From Erwinia persicina (lineage in GTDB: Bacteria > Pseudomonadota > Gammaproteobacteria > Enterobacterales > Enterobacteriaceae), in the NCBI RefSeq assembly GCF_014838825.1, contig NZ_JACYMO010000001.1, positions 124,001 through 188,000 of the forward strand: DNA of 64,000 nucleotides. The letters are read 5' to 3'. The notes below the pieces were generated by a model. That model was not told the DNA's origin and did not search any database. It was given only the letters and a program-made list of their open reading frames with translations. Each line of letters starts with the position of its first letter. The first letter of the stretch is position 1. Positions 1 through 8,267 of the stretch are shown one piece after another. Position numbers and translations under genes: made by a program.

Positions 1-638
1 TCGCGCAGGGTAATCCCGGCTTCAGCCAGTGCTTTCAGGAAGCCCGCATGGCGACCGCCGCCGGTATTGCGTTCCAGCTGTCCCGGGATCGCCCCGATAT
101 CACGATGGCCGCGCTCGATCAGATAACGCCCCGCCAGATAGCCGCCTTCAAAAGCGTTATCGAGCACGGTATCGGTAAAGTCTCCGCGTGACTCGCCCCA
201 GTCCATCACCACCATTGGAATATTACGGTTCTCTTCCAGCATGGCTATCAGGGGGTCAGGATATTCTGAACACATGACCAGCAGGCCATCGACACGCTTC
301 TGCGCCATCATCGACAGATACGCCTGCTGCTTTTGCAGATCGTTATGCGCATTGCCGAGGATCAGCGTATAGCCTTTAGCAAAGCAGCGGTTTTCAATCG
401 CTTCAATGATTTCGGCAAAGTAGGGGGCTTCACTGGATGTGGCCAGCAGCCCGATGGTTTTGGTGTGGTTCACCTTAAGACTGCGGGCAACGGCGCTGGG
501 GGAATAATGCAAAGCTTTAATTGCCGCCCATACCGCTTCGCGCGTCTCTTCGGCTACAAAGCGCGTTTTGTTGATGACATGGGACACGGTGGTGGTGGAC
601 ACACCGGCACGCTTTGCCACATCCTTAATTGTTGCCAT
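1..638 (-). CDS. purR: PurR, purine repressor (5' part, runs off the left edge)
   Basis: LacI-family repressor that with hypoxanthine or guanine as corepressor represses purine biosynthesis genes. About 212 of the family's roughly 341 residues are present. The N-terminus holds the LacI-type helix-turn-helix ([19 protein letters not shown], residues 4-22), the minor-groove hinge region ([19 protein letters not shown]) and the start of the periplasmic-binding-protein-like effector domain with the PurR-typical [15 protein letters not shown]. The ATG at 636-638 gives the usual start [12 protein letters not shown]. The coding sequence lacks its C-terminal third only because the window ends. Two operator-like sequences lie upstream, consistent with the autoregulation known for purR. 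Identification is near certain. Confidence 0.97.
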   Translation of the reverse strand, partial: MATIKDVAKRAGVSTTTVSHVINKTRFVAEETREAVWAAIKALHYSPSAVARSLKVNHTKTIGLLATSSEAPYFAEIIEAIENRCFAKGYTLILGNAHNDLQKQQAYLSMMAQKRVDGLLVMCSEYPDPLIAMLEENRNIPMVVMDWGESRGDFTDTVLDNAFEGGYLAGRYLIERGHRDIGAIPGQLERNTGGGRHAGFLKALAEAGITLR

Positions 639-683
639 TAAAATCCTACTCCTGGTGTTATCGTAACGTACTGATAACAAGTT

Positions 684-699
684 GGTTAAACGTTTGCCT
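684..699. promoter_or_regulatory. Putative PUR box upstream of purR
   Basis: The 16 bases read AGGCAAACGTTTAACC on the minus strand, close to the PurR operator consensus built around GCAAACGTTTNC. The site sits about 45 bases upstream of the purR start codon, where an autoregulatory operator is expected. Sequence match is seen; function is inferred. Confidence 0.6.
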
Positions 700-796
700 G
701 CGCGCCGCTATTGCTGCCCGACGAGAACGATCTGGGGTGCTGTCTCAAAGATTCGGGGAGGGGTAAAATCATCCGTAGAGTGACATGCAGCGCTGA

Positions 797-812
797 CTTA
801 AAACGTTTCCGG
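797..812. promoter_or_regulatory. Second LacI/PurR-type box between purR and cydH
   Basis: A second AAACGTTT core (801-808) lies between the divergent purR and cydH genes. Its flanks match the PUR consensus less well than the 684-699 site. E. coli purR is known to be governed by two operators, so this may be the weaker one. The rest of 639-932 shows no further gene. Confidence 0.4.
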
Positions 813-932
813 GCGTGTTGCGCAACGGAAAGGAATAATTCTAACAAGGCTGGGCGCAGAAAACGAGATTTTTACGGGTAAGTATGGGAAAATCTGTTGG
901 CTTACACATTGCAGGGTTATTAAGGAGAAAAT

Positions 933-1022
933 ATGAACACCGATATGAAAATGACAGCGCTGGCGGTGGTGGGTTCACTGCTGATGATTATTGCGTTTAG
1001 TTTTACCGCAGTCATGCACTAA
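933..1022 (+). CDS. cydH: CydH (YnhF), small accessory subunit of cytochrome bd oxidase
   Basis: A 29-residue protein, MNTDMKMTALAVVGSLLMII..., with one hydrophobic transmembrane segment (about residues 8-27) and a C-terminal TAVMH, resembling E. coli YnhF (29 residues, ending TAALH). YnhF is now known as CydH, a single-helix subunit seen in the structure of cytochrome bd-I. A good ribosome binding site AAGGAG (922-927) precedes the ATG at 933. The gene is next to purR as in E. coli. It is far from cydAB, which is also usual for this gene. The ORF is too short for standard length cut-offs but composition, Shine-Dalgarno and synteny all agree. Confidence 0.85.
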   Translation: MNTDMKMTALAVVGSLLMIIAFSFTAVMH

Positions 1023-1077
1023 GTCCGGCCCGGGAGGAGGTGACCCCTCCCGTATACCCATCACGCTGACGGCACAG

Positions 1078-1950
1078 TTAACGAATTGTCTTCGGTGTCA
1101 TCACCCGGCGTGCGCCGATGTAATGCTCCTGCCAGTAATCTTCACTCAGTGCACTGACCTGGATATCTTTACCGGTGCGCGGAGACTGAATAAATTTGCC
1201 CCCACCCAGATAAACCCCTACGTGGTCGGCCGTGCCGCGACCGTTAATGCGGAAGAAGACCAGGTCCCCTTTTTCCAGCTGATCGCGTTTGACCGAGGCG
1301 GCATCGCGCAGGTGATACATTTCATTTGCCGTACGGGGGATTTTGAACTTCACCAGATCTTTGTAGGCGTACCACACCAGACCGCTGCAGTCGAAGCCGG
1401 TTTTAGGTGAGGTACCGCCCCACTGATAGGGTTTGCCGAGTTGCCCCATCAATTTTGTCATCGCTGTTTCGCGCGCTTTTTGATAGCGGGCGCGGTGGGC
1501 TTTACTCAGTTTCAGCGGGCCTGAAAGCTGCGCGTCATCGCGTTGCGCAACTTTGCGCCCGGCGCGATCGCGACCATAGTGCTTCTTGTCGGCTTTTTTG
1601 TTGGCGGCGATTTTTTTGCTTAAGGACTTTTTCGTTACTTTAGCCGTGCGCAACGGTTTTGCCGCCACTTTACTCCTGGCTTTTTCTTTGAGTTTTTTTG
1701 CCGGCACCAGACGTGCTGTTTTAGCGGCGGTCTTCCTGGCGGGTTCTTTTGCTTTTTTACTGACCGGTTCTTTCACTTTTTTCGTGGAGGCGGTCTTGAC
1801 CGGGCGGCGTTTGCGACGCTCATCTTCACGTGCGGTAGTGCGATCGGCTTTTTGCTGATTCGCATTAATAGGGGTATGTGGCGATGCGTGCGCCATATTG
1901 AAGAACAACTGGGTGAAAGCCAGTATGCAGAGCGTGATGAGTAAACGCAT
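1078..1950 (-). CDS. mepH: MepH, murein DD-endopeptidase (NlpC/P60 family)
   Basis: Periplasmic peptidoglycan hydrolase that cleaves D-Ala-mDAP cross-links during wall growth. From the chosen ATG (1948-1950) the protein is 290 residues, with a signal peptide (MRLLITLCILAFTQLFFNMA, cleavage near AHA-S), a long Lys/Ala-rich basic linker (about residues 30-150) and a C-terminal NlpC/P60 domain. The catalytic Cys is in FDCSGLVWYAY and the His in ADHVGVYLGGG; the third position is Gln in FIQSPRTG, as in E. coli MepH. The upstream ATG (2007) would put 19 residues before the signal peptide, and GGGA four bases before 1950 favours the shorter form, though GGGA is weak. In E. coli sodB and ydhP separate this gene from purR; here they are absent. 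Confidence 0.9.
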   Translation of the reverse strand: MRLLITLCILAFTQLFFNMAHASPHTPINANQQKADRTTAREDERRKRRPVKTASTKKVKEPVSKKAKEPARKTAAKTARLVPAKKLKEKARSKVAAKPLRTAKVTKKSLSKKIAANKKADKKHYGRDRAGRKVAQRDDAQLSGPLKLSKAHRARYQKARETAMTKLMGQLGKPYQWGGTSPKTGFDCSGLVWYAYKDLVKFKIPRTANEMYHLRDAASVKRDQLEKGDLVFFRINGRGTADHVGVYLGGGKFIQSPRTGKDIQVSALSEDYWQEHYIGARRVMTPKTIR

Positions 1951-2335
1951 CGTTCCCATTAACAGTTTGTGCGCTGCAAAAGGTCGCAACGGAGTCAGAA
2001 AAGGCATTTCTGCGCGAAGGCAGAAGGTTAGGGCAATTCTAATCTAACTTCTTAACAAAGGGTAAGGTCTTTTTTGTTTCAATAATACAGATCAAGTAAA
2101 TGGCGCAAAATTGAACGGTATCAGTTGTTTATCTCAGCAGTAAACGCAAAGCGGGCGCTAACTTGTGCAGCAGCGATGATAAGAAAATGTTATTTTGTTT
2201 CCCTGTTTTGTTCTCAGGTCACATTTTTACCCTTTCGCCATGTAAAAATGTCATTTTCATCACCCGGACAGAGTCGCTACAATAAGCAGGCTGCGCCTAG
2301 CCTACACATGAAGTATTGTATTGAGGAAGACATTT
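1951..2335. other. Intergenic region between mepH and grxD
   Basis: Divergent promoter region of about 385 bases, A+T-richer than its surroundings. It holds a possible grxD -10 box TACAAT (2278-2283) and a 9-base inverted repeat listed separately. No convincing ORF or small RNA structure was seen. E. coli has lhr-side and sodB-side genes in this neighbourhood that are missing here. Confidence 0.5.
2222..2250. promoter_or_regulatory. 9-bp inverted repeat upstream of grxD
   Basis: CATTTTTAC (2222-2230) and GTAAAAATG (2242-2250) are perfect reverse complements separated by 11 bases. The repeat lies directly upstream of the likely grxD -35 region. Its geometry fits a dimeric regulator; I do not recognise which one. 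Confidence 0.4.
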
Positions 2336-2674
2336 ATGAGTACTGTTGAAAAAATTCAACGCCAGATCGCTGAAAACCCTATTCTGTTATACATGAAAGG
2401 TTCTCCGAAACTGCCAAGCTGCGGTTTCTCTGCTCAGGCCGTTCAGGCACTGTCTGCCTGCGGTGAGCGTTTCGCGTACGTTGATATTCTGCAGAACCCT
2501 GACATTCGCGCAGAGATGCCAAAATATGCTAACTGGCCAACCTTCCCACAGCTGTGGGTGGACGGTGAGCTGGTCGGTGGCTGCGACATTATTATTGAAA
2601 TGTACCAGCGCGGCGAACTGCAGCAGCTTATTAAAGAGACGGCGCAAAAATATCCGTCTGATGCTGCTGAGTAA
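2336..2674 (+). CDS. grxD: GrxD, monothiol glutaredoxin 4 (Fe-S carrier)
   Basis: CGFS-type monothiol glutaredoxin, 112 residues (about 115 in E. coli), which binds a [2Fe-2S] cluster as a homodimer or with BolA and delivers Fe-S clusters. The active-site motif CGFS is at residues 29-32, with the family's GSPKLPSCGFS context, and the glutathione-binding WPTFPQLWVDGELVGGCDI follows near residues 60-80. The start ATG at 2336 follows GAGG (2323-2326) and reproduces the usual MSTVEKIQRQI; the upstream in-frame TTG (2321) is rejected because it would extend the conserved N-terminus. A strong terminator follows the stop. Confidence 0.97.
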   Translation: MSTVEKIQRQIAENPILLYMKGSPKLPSCGFSAQAVQALSACGERFAYVDILQNPDIRAEMPKYANWPTFPQLWVDGELVGGCDIIIEMYQRGELQQLIKETAQKYPSDAAE

Positions 2675-2700
2675 GCCAGGCAGCGTGCCGGCATAAAAAA

Positions 2701-2729
2701 ACCGGGCCTTTTCAGGCCCGGTTTTTTTT
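2701..2729 (+). terminator. Rho-independent terminator of grxD (bidirectional)
   Basis: The arms ACCGGGCC and the mirror GGCCCGGT enclose a short loop and are followed by eight T (2722-2729). A-rich sequence before the stem gives a T-tract on the other strand, so it can also end rnt transcription. Confidence 0.9.
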
Positions 2730-2743
2730 ACGACGTGATGGCG

Positions 2744-3406
2744 TTACGCTTCGCTGTCGTTATGTGCCGTATCGGCTGGCAGCGGCCAGCCGCCAAGCCG
2801 TTTCCAGCGGTTCACCAGCTCACAGAACAGATCAGCGGTCTGCAGGGTGTCGTACAGGGCAGAGTGCGCCTGAGCATTATCAAACGGCATTCCCGCTGCG
2901 GTGCACGCTTTTGCCAGAACCGTTTGCCCCAGTACCAGCCCGCTCAGGGCCGCCGTGTCAAAAGTGACGAAGGGATGGAAGGGGTTACGCTTCATGCTGG
3001 CGCGTTCGGCGGCGGCATTGACAAAGTTCAAGTCGAAGGTGGCGTTATGCGCCACCATGATCGCCCGGCTACAGCCGCTCTCTTTAATGCCTTTACGCAC
3101 CAGTTTGAAAATGGCGTGCAGCGCGTCGTATTCACTGACCGCGCCACGAAGCGGGTTTTCGGGGTCAATACCGTTAAATGCCAGCGCCTCAGGTTGCAGA
3201 ACTGAACCGACAAAAGGCTCGACGTGGAAATGGAGGGTCTCATCCTTTTCCAGCCAGCCGTTGTCATCCATCTTTAGCGTGACCGCTGCGATTTCCAGTA
3301 AGGCGTTAGTTCTGGCATCGAAACCGGCGGTTTCAACATCAATAACGACTGGATAAAAACCGCGAAAACGGCTGCTAAGGGTATTCAGTTCATTCGATTC
3401 AGACAT
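2744..3406 (-). CDS. rnt: RNase T (exoribonuclease)
   Basis: DEDDh-family 3'-5' exonuclease that trims the CCA end of tRNA and matures 5S, 23S and other stable RNAs. 220 residues (E. coli 215). The four acidic residues are visible: Asp23 and Glu25 in [10 protein letters not shown], an Asp in HNATFDLNF and the His/Asp pair in [14 protein letters not shown] near the C-terminus. It works as a homodimer. It is convergent with grxD across a shared terminator; the large helicase gene lhr, which follows rnt in E. coli, is absent. It lies downstream of gloA on the same strand. Confidence 0.97.
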   Translation of the reverse strand: MSESNELNTLSSRFRGFYPVVIDVETAGFDARTNALLEIAAVTLKMDDNGWLEKDETLHFHVEPFVGSVLQPEALAFNGIDPENPLRGAVSEYDALHAIFKLVRKGIKESGCSRAIMVAHNATFDLNFVNAAAERASMKRNPFHPFVTFDTAALSGLVLGQTVLAKACTAAGMPFDNAQAHSALYDTLQTADLFCELVNRWKRLGGWPLPADTAHNDSEA

Positions 3407-3480
3407 CAGCTTCTCACAGGGGAAAAAAGGCAGCGCGCATTATGGCAAATTTTGTCGGGGGATGCAGCAGGGAGGGAGGT

Positions 3481-3501
3481 CGGGTGCCCAAAAGGCACCC
3501 G
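3481..3501 (-). terminator. Hairpin downstream of gloA
   Basis: CGGGTGCC (3481-3488) and GGCACCCG (3494-3501) form a perfect 8-bp stem with loop CAAAA, seven bases after the gloA stop. There is no T-tract on the minus strand, so it may be a weak terminator or an mRNA 3'-end stabiliser. Confidence 0.5.
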
Positions 3502-3507
3502 AAATAA

Positions 3508-3915
3508 TTACTGTCCGATACCGTTACCGGCGTGTTTGTTTTCGATAAGCTCAATTTTGTAGCCATCGGGATCTTCAACAAACGCAATCACTGTGGTGCC
3601 GCCTTTGACCGGGCCGGCTTCACGCGTGACGTTACCGCCGTCGTTGCGGATACGATCGCAGGTGGCAGCGACATCATCCACGCCCAGCGCGATATGTCCG
3701 TACGCATCGCCCAGGTCGTAGCTGTCCACGCCCCAGTTATAGGTCAGCTCAATCACCGCCCCTTCGCTCTCTTCGGTGTAGCCGACAAAGGCGAGGGTGT
3801 ATTTATACTCGGTATTTTCACTGGTGCGAAGCAGGCGCATGCCCAGCACTTTGGTATAAAAATCAACGGAACGTTGCAGATCGCCAACGCGCAGCATGGT
3901 GTGAAGTAAACGCAT
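3508..3915 (-). CDS. gloA: GloA, glyoxalase I (lactoylglutathione lyase)
   Basis: Converts the hemithioacetal of methylglyoxal and glutathione to S-lactoylglutathione, a metal-dependent (Ni in E. coli) cytosolic reaction. Starting at the ATG 3913-3915 the protein is 135 residues, exactly the E. coli length; an in-frame upstream ATG (3939) would add eight non-conserved residues. All four metal ligands are in place: His5 (LLHTMLRV), Glu56 (VIELTYNWG), His74 ([11 protein letters not shown]) and Glu122 (YKIELIENK). Order nemR-nemA-gloA-rnt matches E. coli, where NemR controls nemA and gloA together in response to reactive carbonyls. Confidence 0.98.
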   Translation of the reverse strand: MRLLHTMLRVGDLQRSVDFYTKVLGMRLLRTSENTEYKYTLAFVGYTEESEGAVIELTYNWGVDSYDLGDAYGHIALGVDDVAATCDRIRNDGGNVTREAGPVKGGTTVIAFVEDPDGYKIELIENKHAGNGIGQ

Positions 3916-4001
3916 AACATCCTCTTTTATCGGCGTCATCAGACGATGACGGAAAAATGCAGTATAGCGGCAATGCCTGCCGCTGCGAACTTTTGGCGTG
4001 A

Positions 4002-5102
4002 TTAACCGAGGAACGGATAGTCGGTATAGCCTTCCGCACTGCCGCCGTAAAAGCTTTCCGGCTTCGGTTCGTTCAGCGGCGCGTCAGTTTTCAGCCGGGC
4101 GACTAAATCCGGGTTAGCAATATAGCTACGACCAAATGCCACCGCATCAATCAGCCCCTGCTCAATCAGATCTTCCGCTTTTTCAGCCGTGTAGCCCCCT
4201 GCACCGACAATCACGCCCGGGTACACAGCGCGGATCGCCTGACGGAATTCGTGGGTGTAAGGTTTTCCACCGGCCCAGTCTGGTTCTGAAATGTGCAGAT
4301 AAGCCAGCTGACGTTTTGCCAGTTCAGCAATAAAGTACAGTGCCGCTTCTTCCTGATCTTCACCATTATCCAGACCGTTAAACGGCCCCAGCGGAGAGAT
4401 ACGGATACCAATACGATCCGCGCTCCAGCCGGCAATGGCAGCATCAACGACTTCCAGCGCAAAGCGGGTGCGGTTTTCGATGCTGCCACCGTACTGGTCA
4501 TCACGCTGGTTAGATGCCGGAGAAAGGAACTGATGGATCAGGTAGCCGTGAGCCGAATGAAGCTCTACCAGGTCAAAATCGGCTTCGCGGGCGTTGATAA
4601 CGGCCTGGCGGAAGTCATTAACGATACCCGTCACTTCTTCTGTGCTCAGCGCGCGTGGCGTTGAGGTGGCTTCACGAATTGCTTTGCCTTCTGCATCGCG
4701 CAGGGAGGTGCGGGTTTCCGCGTTGATTGCCGACGCGGAAACCGGGGCTTTGCCGTCAGGCTGGACGCTGTTGTGGGAAATACGGCCGGTGTGCCACAGC
4801 TGTACAGCACTGTGTCCGCCTTCCTGATGGATGCCCTCGTTGATGGCTTTCCAGGCACCGATCTGTTCGGCAGAGTGAAGACCGGGTGCTCCGGCATACC
4901 CTTTCGCCTGGAAGCTGATCTGGGTGGCTTCAGTGATAATCAGCCCGGCAGTCGCGCGCTGGCGGTAATATTCGCCCATCAGCGGAGTGGGGATATCGCC
5001 GGGTTCAATGCTGCGCAAACGCGTCAGTGGTGCCATAAAGATGCGGTTAGGCACGGTGATGGCACCGGTTTTCAGCGGGGTAAACAGCGTGTTCAGTTTC
5101 AT
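4002..5102 (-). CDS. nemA: NemA, N-ethylmaleimide reductase (old yellow enzyme)
   Basis: FMN-dependent, NADPH-using reductase of the old yellow enzyme family acting on electrophilic alkenes, quinones and nitro compounds. 366 residues, about the E. coli length. It is a single TIM barrel: phosphate/FMN-side start [20 protein letters not shown], the substrate-binding His pair in [17 protein letters not shown], the OYE signature [13 protein letters not shown], and C-terminal FMN phosphate binding [12 protein letters not shown] and [12 protein letters not shown]. It lies 43 bases after nemR and 86 bases before gloA on the same strand. A palindrome just upstream (5116-5131) suggests an own NemR-controlled promoter. 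Confidence 0.96.
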   Translation of the reverse strand: MKLNTLFTPLKTGAITVPNRIFMAPLTRLRSIEPGDIPTPLMGEYYRQRATAGLIITEATQISFQAKGYAGAPGLHSAEQIGAWKAINEGIHQEGGHSAVQLWHTGRISHNSVQPDGKAPVSASAINAETRTSLRDAEGKAIREATSTPRALSTEEVTGIVNDFRQAVINAREADFDLVELHSAHGYLIHQFLSPASNQRDDQYGGSIENRTRFALEVVDAAIAGWSADRIGIRISPLGPFNGLDNGEDQEEAALYFIAELAKRQLAYLHISEPDWAGGKPYTHEFRQAIRAVYPGVIVGAGGYTAEKAEDLIEQGLIDAVAFGRSYIANPDLVARLKTDAPLNEPKPESFYGGSAEGYTDYPFLG

Positions 5103-5115
5103 AACTTACTCCTGG

Positions 5116-5131
5116 TAGACCGGTCGACTAG
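5116..5131. promoter_or_regulatory. Putative second NemR operator, upstream of nemA
   Basis: TAGACCGGTCGACTAG contains the palindrome GACCGGTC (5118-5125) with outer TAG/CTA arms. Its half-site TAGACCG also occurs in the inverted repeat upstream of nemR (5750-5756). It lies 14 bases before the nemA start codon and right after the nemR stop. Sequence relation is seen; binding is inferred. Confidence 0.5.
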
Positions 5132-5145
5132 TTAAGGTGTTTTTT

Positions 5146-5736
5146 TTAATCTTCACGAAGAATTCGTGTCATTTCCTGCCAGGCATGGCGCAACGGCGCA
5201 TGGTCACGGCAAATTTTACTTTGCAGACTGGCACCCAGCCACAACATATAGAGCGTCTGCGCACAGGCGGCGCATTCGATATGGCGTGACAGGGTACCCT
5301 GCTGCTGTGCCTTATCGAGAGCACCTGTCAGTGTGGCAATCAGCGCGGCAGAACCGGCATGTAATGCACTGCGCATGGCTTCAGACAGGTCGCAGACTTC
5401 AGCCGATAACTTGACCGAAAGACAGCCAGCAAAGTGGCTCTCCTGGCAGTGAGAAAGCGACTGGGAATAATAGTCCAGCACGCGCTGGCGGGCGTTATCC
5501 TGATGGTCGTCAAGATACGCCTGCAGGCGCAGGTGATAGCGTGCGAAGTAGCGTTCCAGCATCGCCACGCCAAACACTTCTTTGGACGGGAAATAGTGGT
5601 AGAACGACCCCTTTGGCACCTCAGCTTCTTTCAGCAGGGCGATCAGGCCCATGCCGTTAAACCCGGACTGAAGGCAGAGCCGTTCACCGGTATCAAGCAG
5701 ATGTTCACGTGTGTCAAAGCGGGTCGTTTTATTCAT
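5146..5736 (-). CDS. nemR: NemR, TetR-family electrophile/bleach-sensing repressor
   Basis: Repressor of nemA-gloA that is inactivated by N-ethylmaleimide, methylglyoxal, quinones and hypochlorite. 196 residues (E. coli 199). The TetR helix-turn-helix occupies about residues 8-55 (MGLIALLKEAEVPKGSFYHYF). The redox switch reported for E. coli NemR, Cys106 and Lys175, corresponds here to Cys105 (FAGCLSVKL) and Lys174 (LQSKICRD), and the surrounding SVKLSAEVCDLSE is conserved. The sensing chemistry is therefore probably the same. An inverted repeat just upstream fits autoregulation. Confidence 0.95.
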   Translation of the reverse strand: MNKTTRFDTREHLLDTGERLCLQSGFNGMGLIALLKEAEVPKGSFYHYFPSKEVFGVAMLERYFARYHLRLQAYLDDHQDNARQRVLDYYSQSLSHCQESHFAGCLSVKLSAEVCDLSEAMRSALHAGSAALIATLTGALDKAQQQGTLSRHIECAACAQTLYMLWLGASLQSKICRDHAPLRHAWQEMTRILRED

Positions 5737-5749
5737 CGCAGCAGAGTAC

Positions 5750-5766
5750 TAGACCGAACGGTCGGT
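5750..5766. promoter_or_regulatory. Putative NemR operator upstream of nemR
   Basis: Inverted repeat ACCGA (5753-5757) - 4 bases - TCGGT (5762-5766), inside TAGACCGAACGGTCGGT. It lies 14-30 bases upstream of the nemR start, between nemR and the end of eptA. TetR-family repressors usually bind such short palindromes over their own promoters. Confidence 0.6.
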
Positions 5767-5774
5767 TTCAACCC

Positions 5775-7412
5775 TTAATGGTTTTGACGACACGATCGGA
5801 TCATATCCAGCGCGGGTTGATACTCCCGGGTTTGCACATTCATCATCCCCAACAGGGTATGAAAAATATTGTCCTGAGAGACATCATCCGTCTGCGCCTG
5901 TTTCTGCAGGCACTGCTGATCGATGTCAAACGCCGTCGCGTAATCCCCTGACATCCAAAGTAATAACGGAATATGTGTCTGCTGACTCGGGGCGAAGAGG
6001 TAAGGGGTACCATGAAGATACATACCGTGCTCACCCAGTGATTCACCGTGGTCAGACAGATAAATCATCGCGACATTGTATTTATCACCCCAGGATTTCA
6101 GCAGAGTTATCGTGCTATCCAGCATGGAATCCGTATAGAGAATGGAGTTGTCGTAGGTATTAACCAGCGCCTGAGGATCGCAGTCCTGAATCTGATTGCT
6201 GTCACAGGTCGGAGTAAACTGTCGACTTTCCGCCGGATAACGCAGGTAATAGGCCGGGCCATGGCTGCCCATCTGATGCAGAACAATGACCGTGTCATCT
6301 TTCACGCTGCCAATATAATTGTTCAGGCGGTGCAGCAAAACGTCATCAAGACAATAATCCGTTTTACATAATTCGCTCACCCGCCATTGGGTCATATCCG
6401 TATGAGGTACGCGGTCGCAGGCCCCTTTACAGCCCCCGTCATTTTCTCGCCACAGCACATTGACGCCCGCGTGGGCCATCACATCCAGTAGCCCTTCCTG
6501 ATGGTGTGCCAGATTAGCGTTATATTGTTGACGCGTCATATTGGAAAACATGCAGGGAACAGAGATCGCTGTTTCTGTGCCGCAGGAGGTGGCGTTACGG
6601 TAATAAATGACATTGTCGCGCTTCAGCTTGGGATTTGTCTCGCGGGCGTAGCCCCCCAGCGAGAAGTTTTCTGCCCGGGCCGTCTCACCCAGGACAAAAA
6701 TCACCAGCGTTTTCTTTTTCTCGCCGGCTAACACCGGACCTTTGTGCGCATCCAGGCCAATTTTTACCAGCGCCTGACTACCGGCAAACCAGCGATTGTC
6801 CGCGTAGTGCCCGATACTGCTGACCACGTTAGGCGGGGTGACCATCTTAACCAGCCCCTTATTGTTGCGGATCATCGAAGCATAGTCCTTGTAGAACAGC
6901 GCAGCGATCAGCAGCACAATGAAGATGGCTGCCAGTGACGTCACCAGTCGCCAGACGATCGACATCCACCAGGGGCGATTATTTTCAATCCGCGTCAGTA
7001 CAATTAGTGCCGCAGGCAGTACGCCCAGCAACAGCATCCACAGCAGATATTTCATGCTGAACAGGGCGGTCGCTTCCTGCAGGTCGGTTTCAAACACGTT
7101 CTGGATCATATTGGTATCGATCACCGTGCCGAAGCTGTACATAAAGTAGTTAGCGGCGGCGCTGGCGACGATCAGGATCAGCAGTAAAGGCTTGCGTATC
7201 CAGGGAAGCGCAATGACATTAAAAATCAGTAAAAAGGCGCAGAACAGCACGACAGGAAGGGTGGCAGCATACAGATAATCGTGCAGACCCTGATAGGGGA
7301 TGATTTGCCATGCCCGTGCAATAAAAAGGCCGTTAAGTATCAGCGTAAAAAAGAGAGCAGCATAAATATTAAAGGTTATTTCGTTACAACGTAACTTTTT
7401 CAGGGCTTTCAT
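5775..7412 (-). CDS. eptA: EptA-type lipid A phosphoethanolamine transferase
   Basis: Inner-membrane enzyme that transfers phosphoethanolamine from phosphatidylethanolamine to lipid A phosphates on the periplasmic side, lowering binding of cationic peptides such as polymyxin. 545 residues. Five hydrophobic segments fill roughly residues 15-175, then a soluble sulfatase-fold domain begins at VIFVLGETARAENFSLGGYAR. The nucleophile is Thr279 in SCGTETAISVPCMFS, and the metal-binding YLSDHGESLGEHG lies near residue 455. Several Cys pairs fit the periplasmic disulfides of the family. The gene has no pmrAB neighbours here, unlike E. coli eptA. Another member of the family (for example one acting on core sugars) cannot be excluded. 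Confidence 0.82.
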   Translation of the reverse strand: MKALKKLRCNEITFNIYAALFFTLILNGLFIARAWQIIPYQGLHDYLYAATLPVVLFCAFLLIFNVIALPWIRKPLLLILIVASAAANYFMYSFGTVIDTNMIQNVFETDLQEATALFSMKYLLWMLLLGVLPAALIVLTRIENNRPWWMSIVWRLVTSLAAIFIVLLIAALFYKDYASMIRNNKGLVKMVTPPNVVSSIGHYADNRWFAGSQALVKIGLDAHKGPVLAGEKKKTLVIFVLGETARAENFSLGGYARETNPKLKRDNVIYYRNATSCGTETAISVPCMFSNMTRQQYNANLAHHQEGLLDVMAHAGVNVLWRENDGGCKGACDRVPHTDMTQWRVSELCKTDYCLDDVLLHRLNNYIGSVKDDTVIVLHQMGSHGPAYYLRYPAESRQFTPTCDSNQIQDCDPQALVNTYDNSILYTDSMLDSTITLLKSWGDKYNVAMIYLSDHGESLGEHGMYLHGTPYLFAPSQQTHIPLLLWMSGDYATAFDIDQQCLQKQAQTDDVSQDNIFHTLLGMMNVQTREYQPALDMIRSCRQNH

Positions 7413-7494
7413 GGGTGTCCGGCGTCAGAATAATCTTATTTAAGAGTAGCCGGGAAACCTTAAATAAACCTTAACTGCCCGTCAACAGGGGAAA

Positions 7495-7513
7495 GGCCCG
7501 CCAGCGACGGGCC
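7495..7513 (-). terminator. Hairpin downstream of the oxidoreductase gene
   Basis: GGCCCG (7495-7500) pairs with CGGGCC (7508-7513), loop of seven. On the minus strand it is followed by TTTCCCC, a poor T-tract. It lies seven bases past the stop of the minus-strand gene. Confidence 0.45.
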
Positions 7514-7520
7514 AGAGGAC

Positions 7521-8165
7521 TTAGTAGGCCGCAGTAAACTGCTGTCGGATATGCTGAGGCTGTTCAATTTCATCCAGGATGGCGACCGCCAGGTCAGCGA
7601 CGCTAATCGAGCCCGGCTTATCACCGTCCATCAGCAGCGAGGTGGTGCCCAGACGGAACTGTGCGGTGCGGGGGCCGGGCTGCAGCAGCGCCGCCGGAGA
7701 AAGATAGGTCCAGTCCAGCGCCTGCTCTTCCGCCTGAAGCTGATTACGCAGCGCACGAGCGCCCAGCGCCCCCGGTTTGATATTGGCAGGGAAAGCTTCG
7801 GTATCAACCAGTTCTACGCCGGGTGCCACTTCCAGACTGCCTGCGCCGCCCACCACTAACAGTCGCTTAACTCCGCTGTTTTTAACCGCTTCAAGGATTT
7901 TCTGACTGCCGCGGGTGAATTTTTCGAACAAATCGCTCTCTTCCCAGCCCGGATTATAGGCGCTGATCACCGCATCCTGGCCTTTGAGTATACCTGCCAG
8001 CCAGGCACTGTCATGTACGTCGCCTTTTGCCACGCTCAGTCGGGTGTCGGCGGGCAGATTTTTACCCGAACGGGAAATGGCCGTCACCTCGTGGCCGCGT
8101 GCCAGCGCTTCTTTTACTACGTCAGGACCGACAAAACCGGTTGCACCAATGATAGTGATTTTCAT
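7521..8165 (-). CDS. NAD(P)-binding oxidoreductase/epimerase-like protein (NmrA/SDR type)
   Basis: A 214-residue single Rossmann-fold protein starting MKITIIGATGFVGPDVVKEA, with the atypical-SDR nucleotide motif GATGFVG at residues 8-14 and a conserved-looking VISAYNPG and LLVVGGAGSLEV. It lacks a clear Tyr-x-x-x-Lys catalytic pair, as do the NmrA/YwnB/biliverdin-reductase-like members, so it may act as a quinone or flavin reductase or as a redox sensor. The true substrate cannot be read from sequence. It is divergent from a LysR regulator 103 bases away, which probably controls it. Confidence 0.75.
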   Translation of the reverse strand: MKITIIGATGFVGPDVVKEALARGHEVTAISRSGKNLPADTRLSVAKGDVHDSAWLAGILKGQDAVISAYNPGWEESDLFEKFTRGSQKILEAVKNSGVKRLLVVGGAGSLEVAPGVELVDTEAFPANIKPGALGARALRNQLQAEEQALDWTYLSPAALLQPGPRTAQFRLGTTSLLMDGDKPGSISVADLAVAILDEIEQPQHIRQQFTAAY

Positions 8166-8267
8166 GCGTTCATTCCTCTGTAAGGTGTGGATTGAACTTT
8201 ACTGCTTAACAGTTACGTTGATAAGTGGCATATTTTCGCTTTTATAATGAAGTAAGGCTTACGAATA

